DNA from: Dendrocalamus latiflorus
Lineage: Eukaryota; Streptophyta; Magnoliopsida; Poales; Poaceae
Direction of reading: 5' to 3'
DNA: 64,000 nt
Assembly (NCBI GenBank): GCA_017311315.1
Contig: CM029645.1
Coordinates: forward strand, 26,003,627-26,067,626
Positions 23,966 to 34,291 of this stretch are shown here, in pieces. Every line of letters begins with the position of its first letter. Position 1 is the first letter of the stretch. The notes under the pieces were generated by a model. It was given only the letters and a program-made list of their open reading frames with translations, searched no databases and was not told the origin of the DNA. The translations under genes and the position numbers were made by a program.

Positions 23966-26213
23966 TAACGTCGTTTTCCTAGCTAGGAGACGGCAAGCAT
24001 GTCGGGCTGTGGGCACATCACTTCAGGCAGTTCTTGCGACCGTTTTCATGCAAAGGTTGCAAGCCTTGGCTCATCATTTTGCAGCGATGGCGTGCAAGAT
24101 TTCTTCCAACCCATCGTTATTTTGGCTACTTGTGCGCGCGCATCTGATGTAAAGCCCAAAAGAGTCGACGTACATTGGCATAAGAAATTAACAAGGTAGG
24201 CTTTCCTTGTACTCAATGTGATGAACCATATTGATTTTTTCCCCATGATGACAAGTACGTGCATCGCTAAATAAGTCAGTTTAAGGCTTCGTTGGACAAG
24301 CAAAACAAATCGACACGGTGTTGTTAATGACGTTCATCGGGGCGGTAGTAATTCCTTGTAAGCATTCCTTTCCTAAGACTAATTAATAAATTAAAGACTA
24401 TGAAGCTTTTTTTCTGAGTTTTCAATACACGTGATTCGGTAAGGACATACTCAAGTGGTCCTATTCCAGACAACTGCTACAAGAATAGCATATTGGTCGT
24501 GATATGTGGGCCCGTTACTTTTGGTTCGGCTTCTATCTATTTATCAGACCTACCAGCCACAAAAAAATTATCATACGCAATCCAAAAGAACAGGCTTATA
24601 TACAAACTCACATGCACATCACACGTGGTCGAGATCCATGATGATGTGATACCGGCCAGCATATACGACAGAAGCAGCAGTGGAGCTAGAAAGTATTTAA
24701 TGAGTGTGCACACATCAGCAATGTCGCATCGTCACCCACGGCCCACACCGGTTTTCGGGCACTGCCCACGGCCCATGTCGAGATCCGACACCACCTCATG
24801 CCCCTTACCGCCACCCACGGCCTGCGCCGGTCGCCGGGCACCGCACCCTGTCCCCCTTGGCTTCTTGCCCCCTCCTCACCTCTTGGCAGCCGCCGCTCGC
24901 CTACTCCACCTGTGTGTGCTCCGGCTCCACCGCTCGCCTTGTGCTGTAGTAGGCCCGTCATGCCCTTACTCCCTACTGGTTTTCTAAACTAGCAAATTTA
25001 CCTGCGCAACTGTGTGGCTAGATATTATGATACATATGTTTTTGATATACAACTCTACTTTTTATAATGAAATACAATTGTATTTATTATATAACTCTAA
25101 TCTGCACCGTTATAATCTGGTCCCACCCAAATAAATTGAAGAGACTCTTCTCTTTTTCTTTCAATTAATATTGGAATTTCTAGAATTTTTTCTCTTTAGG
25201 ATTATTATGGGATTTTTACCTTAAAACGAAAGAGGGAGCTTAAATATCACCCGTTATTTTTATTTATATAATTTTTTTGGTGTACTAATGCATACACGGC
25301 ACCATGTGTAGCTCCGCCCATGGCCAAAGGTGGATATCAGTGCTTTACGTATTTGCTGCAGATTGTAAACTGCGAGTTCGTGCTGTTGCTGGAGCCTCGA
25401 TCGTACCGGACTACTGGTACTTTACACACAGGATTAATTCAGAATTGAAACGAAGCAGAATATATAATTCTTTGCTAACACTTGAGGCATGCACGTACTG
25501 GTAAATTTGGCTATAGATTCACCACTCACCAGCTGGCCAAAACTAAGCTAGTTTTTCCCGCAACTTTTGCCCGGCAGGTGGCAGGTGCTCGTGACAAACG
25601 GCTGTTCTCTGCGATTCATCAGTTCAGTTCAATTATTTGGTTTCTCTCTTTTCCTTTACGGCAACGTCCATGAATGATTTGGGTTTTGTTTTTTTGAGAT
25701 TACAATTGTTAAATGATTTGATTTGATGGGTAACCAAAGTAAAATCTATCGCACGCCTAAAGACGCATTTGTCTTACAACACACCTAAGCGCGGAGCCGT
25801 CAAGCTTGCTCTCCTTGCCTCCTTCCCTCCCTTTCTACCCTTCTCTCCCTTCCACCCTTTTCTGGCGACCACAATGACCGCAGCTTCTTTGGCAATTGAC
25901 GGCGAGGGTTAGGGTTAGGTTCGTCGATTTAGGGAGAGATTCACCGTGATCTCGGAGTATAGAGGTAGAGGGAGGCGGCAGACAATAGTGGTGGCAGGGC
26001 AGCGAGGTGACAATGGTGTCGCCGGTCATAGGTTTAGAGGGCAGTGGGCAATGATAGCGGGTGAGGAGTGGCAGCGGTGTCATGGGTTTGAAGGCCGATT
26101 GGCCGTGGCGATTGGTGAGAAGTGATGGCGGTGCGGTTAGTCATCGCTAGCCGCCGGAGATGGCACTGGACGGCGACAAGAGTTGTAGGGAGGCGGGCCG
26201 GCGAGGCAGGGGC
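23966..26213. other. Gene-free intergenic stretch left of the CACTA element
   Basis: No gene is supported. The segment 24690-24960 is GC-rich with CCCACGGCC words but has no coding signature. The segment 25000-25185 resembles the element end at 17811-17895. The segment 25800-26210 is rich in GGTGGC/GGCGG words and is the host sequence into which the CACTA element inserted. Confidence 0.4.
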
Positions 26214-26227
26214 CACTACTACAGAAA

Positions 26228-26520
26228 AGGTCATCACAGACGGTTCGAAAACGTCATCATAGACGGTTTTGTGAACCGTCTGTATTTATGGGTCAGTGAT
26301 AATCGAAGGTCATCACAGACGGTTTTCGGACCGTCTGTGATTATCAGCTATCACAGACGGTTTTTGAGTAAAACCCGTCTGTGATAGCTGATAATCACAG
26401 ACGGTTTTGAGTTAAAAACCGTCTGTGATACTTATTATCACAGACGGTTTTTGAGTCAAAACCATCTGTGATTATCAGCTATCACAGACGGGTTTTACTC
26501 AAAAACCGTCTGTGATATTC
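26228..26520. repeat. Left subterminal repeat array of the CACTA element
   Basis: At least nine copies of ACAGACGG or its complement occur, many as head-to-head pairs such as ATCACAGACGGTTTTTGAGT with its mirror. These pairs can fold and are the expected binding sites of a TNPA-type subterminal-binding transposase. Confidence 0.8.
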
Positions 26521-27577
26521 CCTTCAACCCCTAAATATATTTCTGTTTATTGGCTAGCCTTAGGAAATGCTAGCCATGCCCTCTGAAACAAGCAGATAAT
26601 CACAGACATAAAGCATATACAATTCACACATCTCATTTCATTTCAGATACATTTCACAGACATAAAACATCCAATTGACAAGGCACTTCATTTCACAAAC
26701 ATAAAGCATCCATTTCGCAAATCAATTCATTGAATTGAAATAAAATATCCATTAACAAATACACAATTGTAAAAGGTCTACACTGCATTTGCACTTAGAA
26801 TTACAATAAAAAATCTTCTGGGCAGTGGAACTCTCCATCTGATCTTACGACTTTACTCCACAAAAATCAAATGAACTCTCCTCGAATTTTTACAAAATCC
26901 GGCTGTTTCAATGCAGATGTAGAGATGGGCGCAACCTGGCGATAGGAATATCAACGCGCGCGCATATAAAACTTGACATGTATGAAATAAATGTGGAAAG
27001 ATTGACAAACCTTAGGAGTGGAGATCTTGCTGGAATCAAGGAGTAGTCTCATATGGTGGCACACGTAGTATCCACACGTGTTGCCCGGCTGCTACTGGTG
27101 GCACTGCAAAAAATAGAATGTGTTAAATCAAGTGGCATTACTACTAAGTGTTGTATATGATTAATTAATGTGTAGCTAGCCAATACCCGAAAATTGCGAT
27201 CATGTTTCAAGGGCTTGGCAGCTGTCGTCGAGCCACTTGTTTGTTGAACGTATGTGACGAACGACCTTCGTTATTCGAAAAAGTTAGATTAGTCATTCGG
27301 AAGGAAAGAAAGAGTACAATGTACAATGTACTTACCTATCGAGTATTTCGGCGATAGCTGTGTACTTGGATTTGTTCTTACTTAGAGAATCAAGGTATAT
27401 AGCCTTATTCCATTTTGGTATAATTACAATTAAAATACAATGGAAGTTCTCATTGTATGGCATAAGAACAAATTCCTTATCTTGGTGAGCCAGCAGTGCT
27501 TTTGTAATATAGTCCTCGACGAAGGATGCATTCTCGTTGATGGTATCAATGGCAACCAAGCGTGGGTCCAGGAAACC

Positions 27578-27983
27578 TGTTGTAGCTACTGGCTAAACAG
27601 AGAGAGAGAGGGGACTAGTAGAAGGAGAGGAGAGCTACCGCAAGGAGGATATGTGGAGAATAATGAGAGGATCCCCCCTTTGCCCCTCCTGGGGGCTTAT
27701 ATATATGTGAGTGGGGTAGAATGGGTAGAATGGGATTTCCCATTCTACCCCACTCACATATATATAAGCCCCCAGGAGGGGCAAAGGGGGGATCCTCTCA
27801 TTATTCTCCACATATCCTCCTTGCGGTAGCTCTCCTCTCCTTCTACTAGTCCCCTCTCTCTCTCTGTTTAGCCAGTAGCGATGGGGGGATCCTCTCATTA
27901 TTCTCCACATATCCTCCTTGCGGTAGCTCTCCTCTCCTTCTACTAGTCCCCTCTCTATCTCTGTTTAGCCAGTAGCTACAACA
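27578..27983. mobile_element. 406-bp palindromic TG...CA element inside the Ulp1 exon
   Basis: It starts TGTTGTAGCTACTGGC, ends GCCAGTAGCTACAACA, and is flanked by AAACC on both sides (27573-27577 and 27984-27988). The left arm (27578 to about 27727) pairs with 27737-27879. A third block, 27883-27976, repeats 27786-27879 at a 97-bp offset. TG/CA ends with a 5-bp duplication suggest a solo LTR or TRIM-like unit. The long inverted arms are more like a foldback. A TATA-like CTTATATATATGTGAG lies in each main arm. Taking out the insert plus one AAACC rejoins the host frame as SPIGF-LDP. Confidence 0.8.
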
Positions 27984-28023
27984 AAACCAATTGGTGATTT
28001 CGATGATCTAGCTTCGATCAGCA

Positions 28024-28026
<3 letters not shown>

Positions 28027-28093
<67 letters not shown>
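28027..28093. repeat. (AT)n(AC)n microsatellite in a transposon-gene intron
   Basis: An uninterrupted AT run is followed by an AC run. It lies in the intron between the DUF8039-like exon and the Ulp1 exon. Confidence 0.95.
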
Positions 28094-30444
28094 GAAAAGC
28101 AACAAATTATGACATATATCGGTATTACGTGAACAGAGACTGTGATTGTACAGACTTACAGCGTCCAGCATCGAACGAGTGAGGCGTCGAGAGCGTTGAG
28201 TGTGAAAACAGCAAATATATCGTCAAAAGTCACCGGGAAGACACATTCCTGAACTTCGTGCAAGAAATGTTCCGGCTTGAATTTGACCATGATACCTGAG
28301 CACCGTTCTGCCTCTGGTCTATTGGACTGTTCCATATACCAAGTGTGGAATCTTTGGCAACCAAGTCCTAGCTTTGCGAGGTGCTCTTTCGGGAATATCA
28401 TCGGCTCGCCTAGTACGAATTTGCGGGCCAATGGCATGTACGAGATATCGTCATCATCCTTCGTCTTTGATTTGCCATGGCCACTGCCTCGACTGCAGGT
28501 CGACTTCATGGTAGTCGACTGTAATGGTACAGACGGTGCAAGTTGCTTTGGCGAGAATAGCACCCGTGGAGATAGCACCGGTGCAGGTAGCTCTGCTTCG
28601 CACTGCCCGTGTGGAGATGGCACCAGTGCATGTTGCTGTGGTTCGCACTGCACTTCTGGTCCTGTCACCGGTAAAGAAGCCTCCAGGGAGATGTCGCTTT
28701 TGGGCCACTGGATGAATGTTCCAATGGCCTGTCCTAGAGTCACGATCTCGTCGTTGGGGGGCTTCGGTAGCGGGACCACCTCAAAATTGACATACACACC
28801 ATCCACATTAACTTTTGCGAAGCCTGGCGCTAAAGCTTGACCGTGCACCATGGCCCCGATACCAGACGAATATGCCTGGCCCCAAGCAGCGCACAAAAGA
28901 ATGGAGCCATATCTCACTTGGAGCCTGCACTTCGTAGGCTCCTACATAACGATACAAAATTAGCTACTCGAATAGGCTTATCAATGGAGCAAGCATTCGA
29001 GAGATAATAATTATTACCAGGATGTCGTCCACAGGAAATATGGCCTGGGTTTGCGTCGGATTGGACGCGCAGCTACTCGGATGGTTGTGCGGGCTAGCTA
29101 GCACAGGAGTGGCAGTAGCGGCCTGCTGACTTTCTGTCTGTTTCCGCACCTTATCTCTGATTACATCAGCCATCTGAGCTAATAGCTCCTCTCTAAGAGA
29201 TTTCTTGATTTCTTCTCGTAGCTGTGCGTCACGCTCGGCTTTGTTTCTCTTCCTACGCCGATACATTTCGGAGTCATCTTGGAAACCATGTTTCCAAGGA
29301 ACGTAAAGCCCAAGGCCTCTCGTACGACCCGGGTGCTCCTTGTTTCCCAGGGCCACGGAGAGCATATCATTCTCCCTTGTTCCCTGGAATGATCCCAGGG
29401 TAGATTCAAAACTCAGCTCTTCCTGCACGAGCACAACATGTCATTTCAATTCGTACGAAGTTGTGCAGTAATTACATGCTACGTAGTTCGATCGATATCT
29501 TACCAGGCGCTGGGACACTTGCTGGTCTGCAGGGTTTCGAAAGGAGACGTCCCCCGATGTCGTTGTAGATGACCTTGCTCCAATTCAATTTCGAGCGCGG
29601 TCATCCGGGATATTGGAAAACGGCGGGGCGATGTCCTGTGCAGCTGCCAGGTCATCCTCCTTCCTCCACTGCGGGATTTTACCCGCATACCCAGATGTGC
29701 CAAGTCTGTGGGGGTGTGTGTTTTTTGCCTGGAGGACCTTGTGCGCCGTACTTGTACTTTTGAAATCTTCGGTCGTTTTCATCGCCTTGAACTCTTCCCA
29801 TTGTGGTTCCAGGAATGGGTATTTATGAACTGGCGTTTCGTCCGTCTCCACGTATTTCCTGACAAGCGTGCTCTTGAAGTTCTTCCATGCTTTGCACGCC
29901 GCTTGGTAGGTTTGTCATTGCACAGCGTGTAGGTGTTCTTCTGGGAACTCGAACGATGCCAAAATTTCGATCCACAGCTCATGTTTCCGAGTGTCAGGCA
30001 CGTTCTTCCATGAATTGTATGTGATCTCAATTCGTTCTCGTGCAACTATTCCGACCATGGTTCGGAATGCGTTTACCGCTTTTGGAGGAAGGATAGGGAC
30101 CCCAGATGCGTTTACCGCTGTGATGGTCTGTCGGCCCTCAGGCTTCTTCGATAGCCCTCTTACTTGGCGTCTTGATGTTGGAGCGCACGCCTCTGGCGAT
30201 GATGTTGAAGAATGCGCGGGTGACATGTTGCTCATTTTGTGGGTCTATTAAGATAAGATGAGAAAGTGATCATATTGAATTGGAAGAGAGGAGAGGAGTA
30301 GAGGGGTTGATGTGCCTATCTTAGCACCTACTTTAGTTGCTAATACTATAAACCAAATAGCAAAGTCCCTAAACTAGTGTATCCGGTTCATTGAACGGGA
30401 ACACTAGAGTATGTCACTTGCTTCATTTGCTGTTTTTTGGCTAG

Positions 30445-30777
30445 ATACATGGAGCATTTGGGTGGAAAGATGAACTGTTTCGTCAGGCGCATGACTGCCA
30501 ATTCGAAGCATAGCATAGCATCCGAGGCACATCCGAGGTCTGCTGCTGTGTCTTGAGGAATGCCAAGAGCTGGTCTTCAGATGTGGCATTCCTCAAGACA
30601 CAGCAGCAGGCCTCGGATGTGCCTAGGATGCTATGCTCCATCTGAAGACCAGCTCTTGGCATTCCTCAAGACACAGCAGCAGACCTCGGATGTGCCTCGG
30701 ATGCTATGCTATGCTTCGAATTGGCAGTCATGCGCCTGATGAAACAGTTCATCTTTCCACCCAAATGGTCCATGTAT
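30445..30777. repeat. Long hairpin: 139-bp arms, 55-bp loop
   Basis: Arm 30445-30583 is the near-exact reverse complement of 30639-30777, with only a few mismatches. The loop 30584-30638 is itself a direct copy of part of the right arm (TGGCATTCCTCAAGACACAG and onward). The open frames on the two strands of the arms read the same peptide because of the inversion and are not genes. Transcribed, this would form a long double-stranded RNA. Confidence 0.85.
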
Positions 30778-31002
30778 TTTTTGCAACAATAGCAAGATTT
30801 CTTTATCTGGGAACCTCACCCACAACATTCTCCACCCCGATAATCCTTCTTTTTCCCGCAAAATTCAAGGCAATTTTATTACAAAAGTGCAAAAAAAGAC
30901 ATTTCCAGATTATTCGGTGAGCAGCCAACATAGCCGACTTCTTCGATGGGCGACTATCCATCTGCTTCTTTCCACTTCTTTTCTTCATCTCTGGTCTCTG
31001 GA

Positions 31003-32016
31003 TCACGTACGCCAGTAGCGATGATTCAGAAAGGTACCAATACGATGGTGGACTACCCCATTAATCTTGAACACGTAAGGCGCAGTGCCACTGTTTATTG
31101 TCCTGTCGATAGCAGCACCTAAAGAGGTGAACGCAAACAGAGAATTATAAGATCGAATCTGCCTTAGAAACCTCTTTGAACGCGCATCACCATCAAAACG
31201 CAGTAGGTCAGCTAAGGGGGAAGGTGGTTTCGTGTTGGGTTTCAAATTAATTTTGCCTCCTCTACAACAAAGGTTGTACACTACTTTTCTCTTGGTTACA
31301 ACAGAAGCGCTCCTGACACGCTCCTGGAACCAGAAGACAGCACCACAGTACGGGCACTCGTGTGATGGTCCGCCATAGTACGACCGGTCTGGGTAAGTAT
31401 CTATAGTGCCACAACAAGAAAACGTAGTGTTACGTAACCCACAGAAGACCATCCAACCCACATGAAGTTACAAAAAATGGAACGCACACACCTTTCAGCG
31501 CCTCGACGTACGACCTATCAAGAGGAGCCGTGACACCTACTGGATCAGTGTAAGAAGCATGCAAAAAAAAGCAAAGGGCAGGACGTCATATTATAACCAC
31601 AGTGAAAGGCGAGAGAAAAAACTAAAGGCTGTAGGGAAAAAACTAAAGGCTGTAGGTAATTACCATCGGAAATGCATGGCGAACGGCCGTACAGCCTCTT
31701 ACTGCGTATCCTAGCGAGCCGACGCCGCCTGTTGGAGGTAGCAACCTCAGGAGAAAAGTCCATTAAGGACCTATTCCCTGATTGATGTGAAGTTGGTCTA
31801 ATTAACAAACAACGTGCGTTTTTTCTCCTATAGCAAGACGTGATTGTCTAACGTATACTCACTTGTTACTTCCGGAGCAGCTGGCGACTGGCTAGACGTC
31901 CCTAGCTGTTCAGATGATCCTAGTCGACCAGCCATGCACAAGTGCTCATCACTAGTTGCAAAGAAAGGGCGCCCAATGGAACCTAAGCATTCTCCCATAG
32001 TCTCCATAAATATCAC
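31003..32016 (-). pseudogene. Truncated Helitron replicase/helicase N-terminus
   Basis: The minus-strand exon 31003-31461 reads CPYCGAVFWFQERV, then KINLKP, RSYNSLFAFTSLGA, and PYVFKINGVVHHRIG. This matches the Helitron-like N-terminal domain of plant PIF1-type replicases. Upstream exons carry SNRRRRLARIRSKR (within 31545-31808), LDRSYVEAL (about 31490-31530) and SPAAPEVTSE (within 31828-32016), as in the 5' exons of such genes. The frame leaves homology after HHRIGTFL near 31025 and hits a stop soon after. The Rep catalytic motifs and the helicase domain are absent. It is a fragment carried by the CACTA element. Confidence 0.8.
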
Positions 32017-33520
32017 AAATGTGCTAAAGACAATGTAGCCGATCTACATTGAGTAAACTATACACGGCAACATTATAGACCTTGGGAAAGCGAAAGGCGC
32101 CTTCTTTTCCTTTTTTCACGACACCGCGCAACAATTTCACATGAAGAACCAGCCATCAAAACCCAGACTGCACAACGGTAACAAATCACAACCAATAACA
32201 AGAACAGATCAGCACATGAACAAATCGCGTAACCAAACACCACGGAGTCACAATTAACAACATCCATGCACCAGGACAGGCCCCAGAAGTGTAGAATAAA
32301 AAGGGTGAGGATATCTATAACTACGATAACAGGCAAGCGAAGAAGATGCGCCTATACAGCTTAGAAGAAAAGATCCTATAGACTATGGCCACTACCTATG
32401 AATGAGGAATTAGACGGTAAGGGAAGAAGAAGCACCTAGAGAGTTTAGCAAAACAGGTAAGTGCACCTAGAGAAATTAGCAGAACAGGCAAGCACTTAGA
32501 GGGAATAAAGAAAAGAAGCCGACGCTACCAGCAACGCTGGCCAGACCAAGCCCCACGGCTTGACAAGCCACCACACTGAGGAATACAGTGTCATAGGCGA
32601 AACCAAAAGAATCTCTCTGATAATTTCGCCCACGATCACATACATGCTCTATTGAGAGAGGGAGAGAGGGGTAAGAATTGAGGGCCATAGACTTAGTGAC
32701 TCAACCAAACACCTAGCTCTTGTTGATGGAACAGGACAACAGACAAGAATGATCTATTGAGAGAGGGAGAGAGGGGTAAGAATCGAGAGCCATAGAACCT
32801 ATCCACTACCCAGGGCCTTTCTGGTCAGACAAAGCAGATTAGAAAACCACATGGAATGTAATTACTTATGAAGTATGTAACCACGCTGATCAGGAAGAAC
32901 AAACTTACCCTTGCAACCTGTTACCTCTGCACACAACAGGAGGCAGCAGCAGCTTCAGCACCCAGACAGCAGCGAACAGTGACGAAGGAGGCCTTTCCGC
33001 AGCTGTAAATGACCTGAACGATTTTCAGACCCATTTAAAATCAACATAACAACGAAACATAACTTTAACGGACACATCATTTAACAATCTGTTACAAACA
33101 ACTATCACTACACTACCATCAGATTCCACATAACTGATTCACCCAAAACGAAATCATCATCCAGGACACAAGCAAACGTATTACCTTCGACTCAGCAGAG
33201 GCGCAGTCAGGAAACCAGGGATTTCTATGCTAAGCTCAACGCAACCAGTTCTTAAACCTGGAACACTAAATCAAAGCATCCGGGTTAGTTAAATACAAAG
33301 CATTAATTCTCAAGACTAAAACCATAAATTTCTTCTTACGGTTGCCGTGGCCAAGGGGTCCTGAATATGTACTATGAGCTTTTAGTCTCTACCATTAGTC
33401 CACCTCTTACCATCGGCAAAAGCAAAGTCCAGCTTATATCACCAACAAACAACCTGCAGTTCCCATCAGCGTTTAGGCACAAGTACAGAAAAATCACAAG
33501 AAGAGAATAATAGATTTTCC
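32017..33520. other. Non-coding part of the captured Helitron-like segment
   Basis: No domain is recognisable. A direct repeat of CTATTGAGAGAGGGAGAGAG with GGGTAAGAAT lies at about 32649 and 32753. It probably corresponds to the 5' leader of the Helitron gene. Confidence 0.4.
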
Positions 33521-33522
33521 CA

Positions 33523-34291
33523 AGAAGGACACCGAAGACAAGAGAAAATTCAACAAAAAGATAAATGTAGAAAGCATAAAAAATTCAGAAATTTAGAAAG
33601 CGATTCTTAAAACCACGAGGCAAGTAGTATGCATTGCAAAAACAACAAAACCCAAAACACGAAAAGGCGTTTGCCTACTACCACCACCCAACCAAGACAG
33701 AGCACCGCATAAACAAGAAATCGAGGGCAACCTAAAAAAAATACCAGACCGCATGGACACAAGCACAAGACTTAGAGACGGAGAAGCCCCAGCAATGCCA
33801 ACGTGCGCTCTCTCGCTGTGTATGGGGCCAAACAACAGCGGGACCACCAGCCAGAGACGGGGGTAAAAAGCTCCCGCGTGAACGCTACGCCCGAGCGGCG
33901 CCTCGCCTCCTCGCCTGCTCCACGCGCGGTCCCGCACAAAGGCCGCGTACGTTCCCTCGCAGCGCGCTTTCTCGCTGCGTGTGGGCTCAAACAACAGCGG
34001 GGCGACCGGCCAGGTTTTCCCAAGAAGAACACCGAAGGCAAGAAAAAATCAGAAAAAGGCTAAATATAGAGAACATAAAAATATCAGAAATTTAGGAACC
34101 GAATGCTAAAACAACAAAGTTAGTAGTGTGTATTGCAAGAACAACAAAACCCAAAATACGAAAAGGCTCTTGCCCGCCGCCACCACCCAAACAAGACAGA
34201 GGACCGTAAAAAAAACGAGGGCAACCTAAAAGAACTACCAAACCGCATGGACACAAGTACAGGACTTAGAGACGGAGAAGGCCCGGCAGGG
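33523..34291. repeat. Duplicated about 270-bp block flanking a GC-rich repeat
   Basis: 33523-33793 and 34021-34291 match in order: AAGAAGRACACCGAAG, CAAAACCCAAAA, GAGGGCAACCTAAA and CCGCATGGACACAAG. About 230 bp of GC-rich tandem repeat lies between them. Confidence 0.8.

Larger units (their letters stand above)
27011..30235 (-). pseudogene. CACTA-encoded transposase-like / Ulp1 (C48) protease gene, decayed
   Basis: Minus-strand exons were inferred from frame and GT-AG sites: 29504-30235, 29018-29422, 28160-28941, 27336-28007 (split by an insertion) and 27011-27103. The first two read as the plant Ptta/En/Spm transposase family, with AWKNFKSTLVRKY and then ALGNKEHPGRTRGLG and a YRRRKRNKAERDAQLREEI coiled-coil stretch. 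The third has EPTKCRLQVRYGSILL and later GTFIQWPKSDI, like DUF8039 proteins. The fourth and fifth form a Ulp1/C48 protease: IGFLDP, His in NENFHCILIV, Asp in YLDSL, and Gln-Cys in QPGNTCGYYVC. Three in-frame stops are seen: TGA at 29915-29917, TGA at 29585-29587 and TAG at 27092-27094. One small exon between 27336 and 27103 was not resolved. Ulp1 domains are common passengers of grass CACTA and MULE elements. Confidence 0.8.

Noticed and set aside
24493..24987. 164-codon open frame in GC-rich DNA
   Set aside because: Three overlapping frames are open over the same stretch, with low-complexity His/Pro/Arg content. No homology is recognised.
26228..26520. Regularly spaced repeats resembling a CRISPR array
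   Set aside because: The repeats alternate orientation, spacers are not uniform, the DNA is plant nuclear, and they are CACTA subterminal motifs.
27440..27910. Two opposite-strand frames sharing a LNREREGTSRRRGELPQGG peptide
   Set aside because: The same peptide appears on both strands because the DNA is an inverted repeat. It is element sequence, not a gene.
30404..30920. Two opposite-strand frames sharing HLKTSSWHSSRHSSRPRM
   Set aside because: An artefact of the 139-bp inverted arms.
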